Of a stretch of DNA of 64,000 bases, positions 1 to 7,952 are shown in pieces. The stretch is taken from the NCBI RefSeq assembly GCF_900101045.1, contig NZ_FNFN01000003.1:744001-808000 (forward strand), read 5' to 3'. The notes under the pieces are model-generated. The model made no database searches and was not told the origin of the DNA. It saw only the letters and a list, made by a program, of their open reading frames with translations. Each line of letters opens with the position of its first letter. Within the stretch, counting starts at the first letter, position 1. Source of the stretch: Nocardioides sp. YR527. Its GTDB lineage: Bacteria > Actinomycetota > Actinomycetes > Propionibacteriales > Nocardioidaceae. The position numbers were made by a program, and so were the translations under genes.

Positions 1-191
1 CAGTGGGCGTCCTCCTGGACAGCAGCGTCGGCGATCTCGGTCACCGAGCGGTTGTGGCCGAGGTGGATCACCTCGCACCCCTGGGCCTGGAAGATCCGGC
101 GCATGATGTTGATCGCCGCGTCGTGACCGTCGAACAGGCTGCTCGCGGTCACGATCCGTACGTGATGCTGGGGGATGTGGAGGTCAGACAT
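1..191 (-). CDS. icmF: Fused isobutyryl-CoA mutase, N-terminal fragment (partial)
   Basis: Only the first 63 residues are present; the rest lies left of the window. The ATG at 191 opens a B12-binding domain. Residues 18-30 read [13 protein letters not shown], carrying the DxHxxG cobalamin-ligand loop, and are followed by [13 protein letters not shown]. This start is typical of IcmF, in which a cobalamin domain, a MeaI-type GTPase chaperone and the mutase body are fused. The enzyme interconverts isobutyryl-CoA and butyryl-CoA. Free-standing small mutase subunits have similar folds, but the early position of the motif and the 'INIMRRI' stretch favour IcmF. A MarR gene lies just upstream on the same strand. 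The GTPase and mutase domains cannot be seen. Confidence 0.8.
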   Translation of the reverse strand, partial: MSDLHIPQHHVRIVTASSLFDGHDAAINIMRRIFQAQGCEVIHLGHNRSVTEIADAAVQEDAH

Positions 192-246
192 CGGCGGTGC
201 TCCCAGGGAATAGTTGGACGTCTAAGTATTTCCAGGATAGGTCGTC

Positions 247-272
247 CTTCGCATACTCGCCAGTACGCGAAG
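247..272. promoter_or_regulatory. Near-perfect 26-bp palindrome, candidate MarR operator
   Basis: The arms CTTCGCATACT and AGTACGCGAAG are almost perfectly inverted around a 4-bp centre. The element sits between the MarR stop (281) and the icmF start (191), 56 bp before icmF. MarR proteins usually bind palindromes of this size, so the upstream MarR protein probably controls icmF here. This is an inference from symmetry and position. Confidence 0.45.
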
Positions 273-280
273 ACTAAGTT

Positions 281-775
281 TCAGCCGACCGTGTCCCCGG
301 AGGCCGCACGGAGCTGGGTGAGCAGCGCGGTCAGGTCGTGCACGTCCTCGATGCCGGGCTTCTCGAAGACCTCGCTGTTGAGCGAGATCGTGGCCGCCTC
401 GACCGTCTCGCGGCCGGTGTCGGAGATGGCGGCGAGGACCACGCGTCCGTCGGCGGCGGAGCGGCTGCGGCGTACGAAGCCCTGCTTCTCCAGCCGGGCG
501 ACGGCGCTGGTCACCGAGGCCGGGTGGACCTGGAGGCGGGAGCCGAGCTTGGCCATCGGGAGCTGGCCGTCCTGGGTGAAGGAGAGGAGGCGGAGCACCT
601 CGTAGCGGGCGAAGGAGAGGTCGTGGGGTCGCAGCGCCGAGTCGACGCGCTCCATCACCAGCTGGTGCACGCGCACGAGCGAGGTCACCAACGCCATCCC
701 GTCAGCGGCGTCGGCCCAGCCGTGCGCGATCCACTGCCGTTCTGCCTCGCGGATCGGATCCATGCGGGCCAGCAT
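281..775 (-). CDS. MarR family transcriptional regulator
   Basis: 164 residues, the usual MarR length. Residues about 50-115 form the winged helix: LRLLSFTQDGQLPMAKLGSR, then a recognition helix HPASVTSAVARLEKQG and the wing RSRSAADGRVV. The flanking helices would form the dimer interface. The ATG at 775 is preferred; GTG at 778 and ATG at 763 are possible, and none has a clear Shine-Dalgarno. It is upstream of icmF on the same strand and likely regulates it through the palindrome between them. The effector is unknown; acyl-CoA or branched-chain metabolites would fit the neighbour. Confidence 0.85.
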   Translation of the reverse strand: MLARMDPIREAERQWIAHGWADAADGMALVTSLVRVHQLVMERVDSALRPHDLSFARYEVLRLLSFTQDGQLPMAKLGSRLQVHPASVTSAVARLEKQGFVRRSRSAADGRVVLAAISDTGRETVEAATISLNSEVFEKPGIEDVHDLTALLTQLRAASGDTVG

Positions 776-799
776 CACACAGTTGGCTTGATGATCGTC

Positions 800-1351
800 C
801 TACGACGGCGTGCCGAACGTCCCGAGCAGGTTGAGAATCACGGCGAGGCCGATGACCGTCGCGATCACCGAGAGCGTCACGACCAGGCCGACCGCGACGG
901 AGAAGCCCGCCCCTTCGTGCCGGGCGCCGCGCTGCTGCAGCGCGTAGAGCCGGGCGACGCTGGTGATCAGCGTGCGGCCCTCCTCGGCGTCGAAGCGGAA
1001 CTGGTCCAGGTCGGGGACGGCCTCGGGGTCGTGCACGGTCCACACGCCTTGGTCGGTCTGCTCGTCATCGGCCTCGATGCGGCGTACGCCGGTCCTCTGC
1101 GTGTGGGGCACGTCGCCGAACCAGACGAGGCTGCGGGTGTCCTCGATGATCGCGTACGAGCTCCGGGTCGGCATCGAGACGTGGTAGGTGAAGACCCAGT
1201 GCAGCTTGGCGGCCAGCAGCGTGGAGTGCCAGCGTTCGTCGGCCAGGTCGAGCTCCACGTCGAAACCGCGCGCCGTCTCGGTCGCCTTGTAGGGCGTTCC
1301 GTCGCACACGCGCGCGACATGGTCGAAGAAGGGCCTCGCATGAGGGGACAC
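800..1351 (-). CDS. Hypothetical tail-anchored protein
   Basis: 183 residues with no recognised family. Residues 1-145 look soluble and rich in aromatic and acidic residues (for example KLHWVFTYHVSMPTRSSYAI). Residues about 152-177 form one hydrophobic helix (VAVGLVVTLSVIATVIGLAVIL) followed by only a few residues, so the protein is probably anchored by its C-terminus with the bulk in the cytoplasm. No signal peptide is visible. It shares strand with the MarR gene, 24 bp away, and may be cotranscribed. The function cannot be stated. Confidence 0.65.
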   Translation of the reverse strand: MSPHARPFFDHVARVCDGTPYKATETARGFDVELDLADERWHSTLLAAKLHWVFTYHVSMPTRSSYAIIEDTRSLVWFGDVPHTQRTGVRRIEADDEQTDQGVWTVHDPEAVPDLDQFRFDAEEGRTLITSVARLYALQQRGARHEGAGFSVAVGLVVTLSVIATVIGLAVILNLLGTFGTPS

Positions 1352-1388
1352 GAATCAACAGGTTATCTGTTCCGGGAGCTCCGTGGGC

Positions 1389-1718
1389 TCACTCCGTGGC
1401 GTTGGGCGGCACGTCGATCTGGAAGTGGACCCGGCCACCGTCGACGTCGTCGACGGTGATGATCGCGTCGTACTTCTCACCCTCGGAGGTGAGGACGCAG
1501 GTCATCTCGGTGCCGACCTTGCCCTCGAGGTCGCCGGGGCAGTCCAGGTCCTGGGGGGTGACGCCGATGGCGTTGGTGAGCTGCTCGGTCGCGATTCGCT
1601 CGACGGTCTTCTCCTGCACGTAGTCCTCGCTCGAGCCGCCGCACGCCGTCAGGGCGAGCGACAGCACGAGCAGAGCCGCGCCGGTCAGGGCGCCCGAGAA
1701 GGCGCGGGTACGTGTCAT
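1389..1718 (-). CDS. DUF4333-type lipoprotein
   Basis: 109 residues. Residues 1-26 are a lipoprotein signal peptide (MTRTRAFSGALTGAALLVLSLALTAC) with the lipobox LTAC. The mature part has two cysteines in the pattern 'DLDCPGDLEGKVGTEMTCVLT', typical of the small actinobacterial DUF4333 domain, where they probably form a disulfide. It is expected to be attached to the outer face of the membrane. The function is unknown; related domains occur in other actinobacterial envelope proteins. Neighbours give no clear hint. Confidence 0.75.
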   Translation of the reverse strand: MTRTRAFSGALTGAALLVLSLALTACGGSSEDYVQEKTVERIATEQLTNAIGVTPQDLDCPGDLEGKVGTEMTCVLTSEGEKYDAIITVDDVDGGRVHFQIDVPPNATE

Positions 1719-1742
1719 GCGCTCAGCCTAGGGGTAGGCAAA

Positions 1743-1784
1743 GATCAGGCAGACGTACGCCGCACCCGCTCGGGCGCGAAGACG
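1743..1784 (-). repeat. 42-bp copy of the 3' end of the downstream LacI/CebR gene
   Basis: Positions 1743-1784 match 15490-15531 at 41 of 42 bases. At 15490 this sequence encodes the last residues and stop of the LacI-type regulator (VFAPELVRRTSA). Here the same frame reads VFAPERVRRTSA-stop, but no regulator gene is attached. It is best read as a fossil left by recombination or deletion of a LacI-family gene downstream of ectD, or as a short duplicated segment. Confidence 0.6.
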
Positions 1785-1804
1785 CGAAGACGCGAAGACG
1801 CGAA
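1776..1804. repeat. 8-bp tandem repeat, about 3.6 copies
   Basis: The unit GCGAAGAC is repeated three times, followed by GCGAA. It begins inside the LacI-tail copy and ends 11 bp before the ectD stop, so it fills the gap after the ectoine operon. It looks like slippage of the GCGAAGAC present once in the parental LacI tail. Confidence 0.7.
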
Positions 1805-1815
1805 CGGCCGAGGGG

Positions 1816-2715
1816 TCAGCCCACCGGAGCGAAGTCGCGCGCCCCGATGAACGTGGGCCGCGGCCTCGGCGCCGAGAACGGCTCGACCGCGGTGTTCTCC
1901 ACGCTGTTGAACACCAGGAAGACGTTCGAGCGCGGGTATGGCGTGATGTTGCCGTTGGACCCGTGCATGCAGTTGCAGTCGAACATGACCGCGCTGCCGG
2001 CGGCCCCGGCCAGCACGTCGATCCCGTAGGTGTCCGCCATCTTCGTCACCGTCTCCTGATCCGGGGTGCCGGCGCCCTGCATCACCAGCGAGGACCTGTA
2101 GTTGTCCTCGGGAGTGGCGCCCCCGCACGAGACGTACGTCCTGTGCGTGCCGGGCATGATCATCAGCGGCCCGTTGTAGGAATGGTTGTCGGTCAGCGAG
2201 ATCGAGATGCTGGCGGTCCGCATCCGGGGCAGACCGTCCTCGGCGTGCCAGGTCTCGAAGTCGGAGTGCCAGGAGAAGTCACCGCCGCCGAAGCCGGGTT
2301 TGAGGTTGATCCGGCTCTGGTGGATGTAGACGTCCGAGCCCAGGACCTGCCGGGCCCGGCCGACCACGCGCGGATCGGCCGCCAGCCGGGCGATGAGCTC
2401 GCTGGTCCTGTGCACCTCGAAGATCGAGCGCACCTCCTGTGAGGCGGGTTCGATGATGGTGCGCTGGTCGGCCCGGATCTCGGGGTCGTTGCTGAGCCGG
2501 TGCAGCTCGGCGCGCAGCTCCGCGACCTCCTCGGGCGTGATGAGGTCGGGGACGGTCAGGTAGCCGCGCTCGGCGTAGGAGTCGAGCGTCTGCTGGTCGA
2601 TGGGCCCGTCGGCCGCGGTACCCCAGACGACCTTGTCCTGGCGGGGGAGCGTGCTGAAGCCCTCCTCGAGGCGGGTGGGGTACACGTCCTCGACGTGCTC
2701 GGTTGCAGCGGTCAT
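1816..2715 (-). CDS. ectD: Ectoine hydroxylase
   Basis: 299 residues. EctD is a non-haem Fe(II)/2-oxoglutarate dioxygenase that converts ectoine to 5-hydroxyectoine in the cytoplasm. The iron triad is visible as H-x-D in [10 protein letters not shown] and the distal His in [10 protein letters not shown], followed by the 2-oxoglutarate-binding Arg in PYPRSNVF. The ATG at 2715 overlaps the ectC stop by 4 bp (ATGA), which fixes the start and shows translational coupling. An open frame continues upstream but has no family match. As the last gene of ectABCD, it implies that the cell makes both ectoines for salt or heat stress. Confidence 0.95.
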   Translation of the reverse strand: MTAATEHVEDVYPTRLEEGFSTLPRQDKVVWGTAADGPIDQQTLDSYAERGYLTVPDLITPEEVAELRAELHRLSNDPEIRADQRTIIEPASQEVRSIFEVHRTSELIARLAADPRVVGRARQVLGSDVYIHQSRINLKPGFGGGDFSWHSDFETWHAEDGLPRMRTASISISLTDNHSYNGPLMIMPGTHRTYVSCGGATPEDNYRSSLVMQGAGTPDQETVTKMADTYGIDVLAGAAGSAVMFDCNCMHGSNGNITPYPRSNVFLVFNSVENTAVEPFSAPRPRPTFIGARDFAPVG

Positions 2716-3128
2716 GCAGTGACCTCCTCGGTCTCGGTGAGAAGTGGGTAGACGCCGTCGTCGTCGTGAACCTCGCGGCCGGTGACCGGTGGGTTGAAGG
2801 TGCAGATCAGGCGCAGATCGGTCCTCGCGGTGACGGTGTGCTTGTCGTGCTTGTCGAGCAGGTAGCACATCCCGTCGCGGATCTCGTACGTATCTCCCGT
2901 CTCGCGGTCGAGGAGCTCGCCCTCACCGCCGACGCAGTAGACGCACTCGATGTGGTTGGCGTACCAGAACTCGTTCGTCGTCCCGGCGGGGATGTTGGTC
3001 TCGTGGAAGGAGAAGCCGACGCCCTCGCGGGCCAGCACGATCCGGCGGCTGCGCCAGGTGCCGTGCTCGGACTCGACGCGTACGTCTCGGTCGGTGTCGT
3101 CGAGGTCTTCCAGATAGGTGACGCGCAT
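2712..3128 (-). CDS. ectC: L-ectoine synthase
   Basis: 138 residues, the usual EctC length. It cyclises N-gamma-acetyl-diaminobutyrate to ectoine and releases water. The cupin core runs through [20 protein letters not shown] and HDKHTVTA, which carry the iron- and substrate-binding residues of the family. It lies between the ectB stop (3157) and ectD, overlapping ectD by 4 bp. The start at 3128 gives the standard MRVTYLEDL opening. Confidence 0.96.
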   Translation of the reverse strand: MRVTYLEDLDDTDRDVRVESEHGTWRSRRIVLAREGVGFSFHETNIPAGTTNEFWYANHIECVYCVGGEGELLDRETGDTYEIRDGMCYLLDKHDKHTVTARTDLRLICTFNPPVTGREVHDDDGVYPLLTETEEVTA

Positions 3129-3156
3129 GTTGTCTCGTTTCAGGTGTCGGGGGAGT

Positions 3157-4443
3157 TCAGGCAGCGCTGTCGCCGAGGACGGCCGCGGTGGCCTCCTCGA
3201 GGATGGCGATGCCGCGGGCGAGCTCCTCGGAGCTGATGGTCAGCGGCGGCATCGTCTTGAGCACCTCGTCCTCGGGTCCGGAGGTCTCGACCAGCAGGCC
3301 GCACTCGTAGGCCGCGGTCGCGATCTTCCCGGCCGAGCTGGCGTCCGGGAAGGCGATGCCGGTCAGGAGGCCGCGACCGCGGACGGTCGCGCCCTCGTAC
3401 CGCTCGGCGATCTCCGTCAGCCCCGTGCGCAGCTCGGCGGCCTTCGCCTGGACCTCGTTCTGGAAGGAGTCATCGGCCCAGTAGGTCTCCAACGCCACCT
3501 TGGCGGTGACGAAGGCGAGGTTGTGGCCGCGGAAGGTGCCGTTGTGCTCACCGGGCTCGAACTGGTCCAGCTCCGGCCGGATCAGGGTCAGCGCCATCGG
3601 CAGACCGAAGCCGGAGATCGACTTCGACAGGCAGACGATGTCGGGGGAGAACCCGGCCTCCTCGAAGCTGAAGAACGTGCCGGTACGCCCGCAGCCGGCC
3701 TGCACGTCGTCGACGATCAAGATGATGTCGTGCGCGCGGCACAGGTCCGAGAGCGCCTTGAGCCACTCCAGCCGGGCGGCGTTGAGGCCGCCCTCGCCCT
3801 GGACGGACTCCACGATGATCGCGGCCGGCTTGTCGACGCCGGAGCCGCTGTCCTCGAGCACCCGCTCCAGCCACATGAAGTCGTCGACGGCCCCGTTGAA
3901 GTAGTCGTCGTAGGGGATCTTCGAGCTGTTGGTCAGCGGGATGCCCGCGCCCTTGCGTTTCATCGAGTTGCCGGTCACGGCCAGCGAACCGAGCGTCATC
4001 CCGTGGAACGCGTTGGTGAACGACAGTACGTGCTGGCGCCCGGTCACCTTGCGGGCCAGCTTGAGAGCGGCCTCGACGGAGTTCGTGCCGGTCGGACCGG
4101 GGAACATCACCTTGTAGTCGAGGCCGCGCGGCTCGAGGATCAGGTCGGAGAAGGCCTGCAGGAAGTCCCGTTTCGCGCTGGTGTGCATGTCCAGCGAGTG
4201 CAGGATCCGGCCTTCGCGCAGGTAGTCGAGCAGCGGATCCAGCAGGGCGGGGTTGTTGTGCCCGTAGTTGAGAGCGCCGGCCCCGGCGAAGAAGTCCAGG
4301 AACTCACGCCCGTCCTCGCTGGTGAGGGTGGAGCCCTGGGAGTGGGTCATCACGGCCGGCCAGCTGCGGCAGTAGCTGCGGACCTGCGACTCCAACGAGT
4401 CGAAGATCGCGGTGGCAGGTTCGGTGGTCGTCGTCATGGACAT
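3157..4443 (-). CDS. ectB: Diaminobutyrate--2-oxoglutarate transaminase, internal start
   Basis: 428 residues from ATG 4443 (MSMTTTT; a second ATG is at 4437). It makes L-2,4-diaminobutyrate from aspartate semialdehyde with PLP, the first ectoine step. The class III aminotransferase fold is clear: [16 protein letters not shown], the [12 protein letters not shown] loop, and the PLP lysine in [14 protein letters not shown] sits 4 bases before ATG 4443 and 10 before 4437, so independent initiation is likely even though the upstream ectA frame has no stop. It is followed by ectC 28 bp downstream. Confidence 0.88.
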   Translation of the reverse strand: MSMTTTTEPATAIFDSLESQVRSYCRSWPAVMTHSQGSTLTSEDGREFLDFFAGAGALNYGHNNPALLDPLLDYLREGRILHSLDMHTSAKRDFLQAFSDLILEPRGLDYKVMFPGPTGTNSVEAALKLARKVTGRQHVLSFTNAFHGMTLGSLAVTGNSMKRKGAGIPLTNSSKIPYDDYFNGAVDDFMWLERVLEDSGSGVDKPAAIIVESVQGEGGLNAARLEWLKALSDLCRAHDIILIVDDVQAGCGRTGTFFSFEEAGFSPDIVCLSKSISGFGLPMALTLIRPELDQFEPGEHNGTFRGHNLAFVTAKVALETYWADDSFQNEVQAKAAELRTGLTEIAERYEGATVRGRGLLTGIAFPDASSAGKIATAAYECGLLVETSGPEDEVLKTMPPLTISSEELARGIAILEEATAAVLGDSAA

Positions 4444-5082
4444 GACACCTCCGGGTGTGGTCGATCGTGCGGTCGAGAACGGGCCGATGCGGAACAACAG
4501 CTCCGGGTCGTGCCCGTCGGGGAACATCGCGGCCTCGAAGAGCGGCGTGCGCTCGATCGGGGCGCTGCGGGCGTTCGCGAACGAGGTGAACAGCGCGATG
4601 GAGGCGCTGTTGTCCGCGGTGATGGTCGTCTCCAGGCGGCGTACTGCGGGGTCGCCGGAGAGGCGACGTACTGCGGGGTCGCCGGAGAGGCGACGTACTG
4701 CAGGGTCGCCGGAGAGGCGACGTACTGCAGGGTCGCCGGAGAGGCTGTCGACGAGCTCGTCGAGCATGCGGCGGGCCAGGCCCTGGCCGCGGTGCCGCTC
4801 GTCGACGGCGACCTGCCAGATCATCAGGGTCTCTGGCTCGTCCGGACGGCGGTAGCCGATGACGAATCCTCCTGGATCGTCATCGACGGTCGCGACGATC
4901 GATGTCGCCGCGAAGTCGCGCGCCCACAGCAGGTAGGCGTACGAGGTGTTGACGTCGAGTACCCGAGAGTCCCGTGCCATCCGCCACAGATGCTGACCGT
5001 CCTCGAGGTTCGGTGAGCGGAAGTCGACTCGGGTGGCCGACTCCGGGCGGGGCACGCTGCCATTCGAATTGCGATGTGGCAT
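3157..5082 (-). CDS. ectA: EctA-EctB continuous ORF (diaminobutyrate acetyltransferase fused to diaminobutyrate transaminase)
   Basis: 641 residues without a stop. Residues 1-205 are EctA, a GNAT acetyltransferase making N-gamma-acetyl-diaminobutyrate: the acetyl-CoA loop is [17 protein letters not shown] (about 91-107), and [11 protein letters not shown] follows. Residues 114-149 are four copies of LSGDPAVRR. EctA normally ends near RIGP (about 201), but here a linker [13 protein letters not shown] runs straight into EctB (from 216). Normally ectA has its own stop. An internal Shine-Dalgarno and ATG serve ectB, so both a fusion and free EctB could be made. A base-calling error removing the ectA stop is the main alternative. 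Confidence 0.8.
   Translation of the reverse strand: MPHRNSNGSVPRPESATRVDFRSPNLEDGQHLWRMARDSRVLDVNTSYAYLLWARDFAATSIVATVDDDPGGFVIGYRRPDEPETLMIWQVAVDERHRGQGLARRMLDELVDSLSGDPAVRRLSGDPAVRRLSGDPAVRRLSGDPAVRRLETTITADNSASIALFTSFANARSAPIERTPLFEAAMFPDGHDPELLFRIGPFSTARSTTPGGVMSMTTTTEPATAIFDSLESQVRSYCRSWPAVMTHSQGSTLTSEDGREFLDFFAGAGALNYGHNNPALLDPLLDYLREGRILHSLDMHTSAKRDFLQAFSDLILEPRGLDYKVMFPGPTGTNSVEAALKLARKVTGRQHVLSFTNAFHGMTLGSLAVTGNSMKRKGAGIPLTNSSKIPYDDYFNGAVDDFMWLERVLEDSGSGVDKPAAIIVESVQGEGGLNAARLEWLKALSDLCRAHDIILIVDDVQAGCGRTGTFFSFEEAGFSPDIVCLSKSISGFGLPMALTLIRPELDQFEPGEHNGTFRGHNLAFVTAKVALETYWADDSFQNEVQAKAAELRTGLTEIAERYEGATVRGRGLLTGIAFPDASSAGKIATAAYECGLLVETSGPEDEVLKTMPPLTISSEELARGIAILEEATAAVLGDSAA
4635..4742. 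repeat. 27-bp tandem repeat, four copies, inside ectA
   Basis: Four consecutive 27-bp units start at 4635, 4662, 4689 and 4716. They differ only at a few bases: the first unit has GGCGGCG where the others have GGCGACG, and units 3 and 4 share GCAGGG. Each adds nine residues (LSGDPAVRR) to EctA without shifting frame. One unit resembles the ancestral EctA sequence, so three look like recent slippage copies. There are no spacers, so this is not a CRISPR. Confidence 0.95.
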
Positions 5083-5136
5083 CGCTCCACGACGCTAACA
5101 GGATGCAGGACCTGAGGCCCGCGGCGAGTCCGCACT

Positions 5137-5168
5137 CCGATATGTGGGGCGGATGAGTCGCATATCGG
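5137..5168. promoter_or_regulatory. Inverted repeat CCGATATG-N16-CATATCGG upstream of ectA
   Basis: Perfect 8-bp arms at 5137-5144 and 5161-5168 lie in the 155-bp gap between ectA and the divergent iclR gene, 54 bp before ectA. The spacing suits a dimeric repressor or activator. It could control ectABCD, iclR or both. No regulator can be assigned from sequence alone. Confidence 0.4.
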
Positions 5169-5198
5169 GTGCCGGTCTCCCGCGGGAACGGGTAGGGT

Positions 5199-5213
5199 GT
5201 TCATATAACGCAC
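5199..5213. promoter_or_regulatory. Candidate IclR operator before iclR (GTTCATATAACGCAC)
   Basis: It lies 24 bp before the iclR start. It matches GTTCAAATAACGAAC at 11335-11349, in front of the MFS gene that heads the 11.3-6.0 kb operon, at 13 of 15 positions. The shared box suggests that this IclR protein binds both sites, controlling itself and the operon. Confidence 0.45.
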
Positions 5214-5237
5214 ACATTTGAGAAGGGTCGTCTTCAG

Positions 5238-5942
5238 ATGCTTGAGTCCGCGCCGCCGGCCGGTGCGCAAACGATCGATCGTGGTCTGCGGGTGCTGTGG
5301 TACCTGGCCGAGCATCCTCTGGGGGTCACCCTCGCGTCGTTGAGCCGGGACATGGGGATGAACCGGACGGCCCTGCATCGGCTGATGGAGACCTACCGAG
5401 CCCACGACATCGTCCGCCGCGACGAGAACAAGTGCTTCCACCTGTCCTACGGGCTCGTGCAGCTCGCCTCGCACGTCGACAGCGACCTGCACCGCATCGC
5501 CTACCCGGTGCTGGCCGAGCTGGCGGACGCGACCGGTGGGACCGCGCACATCATGGTCCCGGTCAGCGACAACGAGGTCCAGGCGATCGCCGTCGTGGAG
5601 CCACGCAACGCCGCGGTCCATCTCTCGTTCCGGACCGGGCACCGTCACCAGATAGATCGCGGCTCGGGTGGGATCGCGATCCTCGCCGGCCGGCCACCGA
5701 GCGAGGACGACTCCGAGGAGGTGCGCGAGGCCCGACGCCTGGGGTACGCACTGTCGTTCGAGCAGATCATCCCCGGAGTCGCGGGGGTGTCGGTGCCGGT
5801 GCCCACCCCGGCCAAGATGCCGGAGGCGTGCATCGGGATCTCGCTCGTGGACCGGAACGCGGCCGATCGCGCGGCCCCGCTGGTGGTCGAGGCGGCCGAG
5901 GAGCTCAGGTCGCTGCTGCTCGTGCACGGTGGCCAACGCTGA
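5238..5942 (+). CDS. IclR family transcriptional regulator
   Basis: 234 residues. An N-terminal winged helix (about 13-75; VTLASLSRDMGMNRTALHRL is the helix-turn-helix) is followed by the GAF-like effector domain with RGSGGIAILAG and the C-terminal GVSVPVP core of IclR proteins. It is divergent from ectA and convergent with the NTF2/FAD/SDR/MFS operon. A box in its promoter recurs before that operon's first gene, so local control of the catabolic operon is more likely than control of ectoine synthesis. The start is ATG with a weak GAAGG upstream. The effector is unknown. Confidence 0.88.
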   Translation: MLESAPPAGAQTIDRGLRVLWYLAEHPLGVTLASLSRDMGMNRTALHRLMETYRAHDIVRRDENKCFHLSYGLVQLASHVDSDLHRIAYPVLAELADATGGTAHIMVPVSDNEVQAIAVVEPRNAAVHLSFRTGHRHQIDRGSGGIAILAGRPPSEDDSEEVREARRLGYALSFEQIIPGVAGVSVPVPTPAKMPEACIGISLVDRNAADRAAPLVVEAAEELRSLLLVHGGQR

Positions 5943-5950
5943 GAACGGCA

Positions 5951-5992
5951 GGATCCCGGGCCTCGGGCGACGTGCCTCGAGACCCGGGATCC
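5951..5992. terminator. Bidirectional hairpin after iclR
   Basis: GGATCCCGGG (5951-5960) pairs with CCCGGGATCC (5983-5992), extended by partly paired CCTCG/CGAG. It sits between the iclR stop (5942) and the convergent operon end (6013), as expected for a shared terminator. Confidence 0.65.
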
Positions 5993-6012
5993 GATCCGGG
6001 GCCGTGCCTCGG

Positions 6013-6498
6013 TCAGGAGTAGACCGGATCGCTCATGTCACGCCGGGAGGCGACCCACGCGGGATCGAGCTGGTCCACCATCGACACGGTGCGCGACTCG
6101 TCGAAGACGACGACACGGTCGGCGATGGCCCACCGGCCGTCACGACGTTCGAACCGGTCGACGTAGCGGCAGCGGATGACCGCGAGATCCTGTTCGGCCG
6201 CCCCCGGCGCCGGCTGCTGGCGCAGGAAGCACAGACAGTACGACTCGACGCCTGCCGTGTCGTCGTCGACGAAGTCGATCAGCACGTTGCTGATGAAGTG
6301 CTGGGACGAGTCGATCGTCCGATGGCGTTGCCGGATGTCCTCGACCAGCCCGGCCGCGTCCCCGGTGTAGCCACCGTGCACGTCGATCGCGTCGTCGAAG
6401 TAGCACGCCGCGATCGCGTCGTAGTCCAGCCGGTCGACGGCGCGCGCATACCGGAACAGGACGTCCTGGATCTCGAACCGGTCCTCGATGCGGCTCAT
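6013..6498 (-). CDS. NTF2-like (SnoaL-type) protein
   Basis: 161 residues with the cone-shaped NTF2 fold pattern: an N-terminal helix (IQDVLFRYARAVDRLDYDAIAACYFDDAI), then curved strands ending in YVDRFERRDGRWAIADRVVVFDES. Family members serve as dehydratases, isomerases, cyclases or small dioxygenase-like subunits acting on ring compounds. It is the last gene of the MFS-to-NTF2 operon and overlaps the FAD oxidoreductase gene by 4 bp. A second NTF2-like protein is in the same operon (8775-9212). The substrate is unknown. Confidence 0.75.
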   Translation of the reverse strand: MSRIEDRFEIQDVLFRYARAVDRLDYDAIAACYFDDAIDVHGGYTGDAAGLVEDIRQRHRTIDSSQHFISNVLIDFVDDDTAGVESYCLCFLRQQPAPGAAEQDLAVIRCRYVDRFERRDGRWAIADRVVVFDESRTVSMVDQLDPAWVASRRDMSDPVYS

Positions 6499-7952
6499 GC
6501 GTCCGCGACCTCCTTCTGCCTCGGGGTGATCTCTGCCGCGCGCCGGGCGCTCTCGCGTCCGGCCACCCGGCCGAGCACCAGCGCGTGCGCGACCGAGTTG
6601 CCGCCGCCGACGTAGCGTTCGCCGAGGATGCCGCCGGCGGCCTCACCAGCCGCGAACAGCCCCGGAACCGCGCGGCCATCGGTCCTCACGACGCGCGTGC
6701 GCGCATCGATCTGGAGTCCGGTGTGGGTGCAGACCAGCTCGGCCGGCAGCATCCGGACGGCGTAGAACGGGCCGGACCCGATCGGGTCCAGATGCGGTCC
6801 GGCGCCCTTCGCCGCCAGTGTCTCGTGCCGGAGGAAGTCCTCGTCGCGCCCGTCCCGGAAGAGCTCGTTGAACCGCTCGACGCTCGCCGTCAGGTTCTCG
6901 GCCGGAACCTCCATCAGGCCCGCGAGCTCCTCGAGGGTCTCGGCCCGGCGAACCACGCCCGTGCCGACCTCTTCGGCGATGCGGTCAGGCGTCCAGTCGG
7001 CGTACCCGTCCGGCAGGGACGTCCGGGCTCGTTCGTCGAAGACCGACCAGACCCACCCGCCGTGGTCCTTCAGGATCCCCGGACTGACCGCGTACGGCGC
7101 GTCCTCGTCCATGCAGCGACGGCCGTCGGTGTTGACGTGGATGCGGGACGCCGGCGGGAACCCGCTCTGCCAGTGGTGGAAGCGCTGGAACTCGGCGGTG
7201 ACCAGGAGCAGGCCCCAGCCGTCGCCGAACAGGGACAGGTCGTGCCGCTCGGCGATGCCGATGTGGTCGCCGCGCGAGCCCGGAGCGGCGACCACGAAGA
7301 GCGCGTCGCCGGCGACCGAGGTCTCGGGGAAGTACTTCGCCACGAGCCCGGGGTCGGCCGCGAGACCGCCGGAGGCGATCACGACACACGGTGCGGTGAT
7401 CTCGGTGTCCTCGATGACCACGCCGGCGACCTCGCCGTCACGGATGAGCACGTCCTCCACCCGGCTGCCGAGAGCCAGGTCCACGCCCAGTCGTTGGCGC
7501 GCCTTGTCCAGCGCCTGCACCAGGCCGTACCCCTGGTCCTTGGGTACGTGGCCGCGCCAGACGTCCTCGACACCGGCTCGGGTCAGGCCCGGCATGTGCG
7601 CGTTGTGGGAGATCTGCGCGGGGATCTCGACGCCCAGGTCGACGACCCAGTCGACGATGGTGCTCGACTCCTCGCAGAACATCCGGACCGGGCCCGGAAG
7701 GACGCGCCACTGGTTGAGATCCATGTAGTGCTGGAACATCCGAGCGGGGGAGTCCTCGATGCCGAGGGCGTCCTGGACTCCTGTGCCGGCCGCGGTGAGC
7801 AGGCCCGCGGAGAGCTGGGTCGACCCGCCGATCTCGGCCTCCGACTCGAGCAACAGGACCCTGGCCCCGTCCTGGGCGGCCGCGATGGCCGCGGCCAGCC
7901 CGGCACCGCCGGCGCCGACGACGATCAGGTCGTAGTCGTACGGCTCAGACAT
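6495..7952 (-). CDS. FAD-dependent oxidoreductase (fumarate reductase / ketosteroid dehydrogenase-like flavoprotein)
   Basis: 485 residues. The N-terminal dinucleotide fold DLIVVGAGGAGLAAAIAAAQDG, the FAD-binding LLLESEAEIGGST and the C-terminal LFAAGEAAGGILGERYVGGG mark the FAD_binding_2 family, which contains fumarate reductases, urocanate reductases and 3-ketosteroid dehydrogenases. The ATG at 7952 (MSEPYDYD) is preferred over the extended start at 7964; it overlaps the upstream SDR gene by 8 bp. In this operon it probably oxidises or reduces a C-C bond of the growth substrate. There is no signal peptide or haem motif, so it is likely cytoplasmic. Confidence 0.82.
   Translation of the reverse strand: MSEPYDYDLIVVGAGGAGLAAAIAAAQDGARVLLLESEAEIGGSTQLSAGLLTAAGTGVQDALGIEDSPARMFQHYMDLNQWRVLPGPVRMFCEESSTIVDWVVDLGVEIPAQISHNAHMPGLTRAGVEDVWRGHVPKDQGYGLVQALDKARQRLGVDLALGSRVEDVLIRDGEVAGVVIEDTEITAPCVVIASGGLAADPGLVAKYFPETSVAGDALFVVAAPGSRGDHIGIAERHDLSLFGDGWGLLLVTAEFQRFHHWQSGFPPASRIHVNTDGRRCMDEDAPYAVSPGILKDHGGWVWSVFDERARTSLPDGYADWTPDRIAEEVGTGVVRRAETLEELAGLMEVPAENLTASVERFNELFRDGRDEDFLRHETLAAKGAGPHLDPIGSGPFYAVRMLPAELVCTHTGLQIDARTRVVRTDGRAVPGLFAAGEAAGGILGERYVGGGNSVAHALVLGRVAGRESARRAAEITPRQKEVADA

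Noticed and set aside
2716..2868. N-terminal extension of ectD
   Set aside because: The ATGA overlap with ectC and the normal EctD start at 2715 make the extra 51 codons unlikely.
4635..4742. 27-bp repeats as a CRISPR array
   Set aside because: The copies are directly adjacent with no spacers, lie in frame in ectA and encode a nine-residue repeat.
3118..5016. 632-codon plus-strand ORF opposite ectAB
   Set aside because: It is antisense to well-conserved EctA and EctB. Its product has no domain and has the Val/Arg/Gly-rich composition of GC-driven shadow frames.
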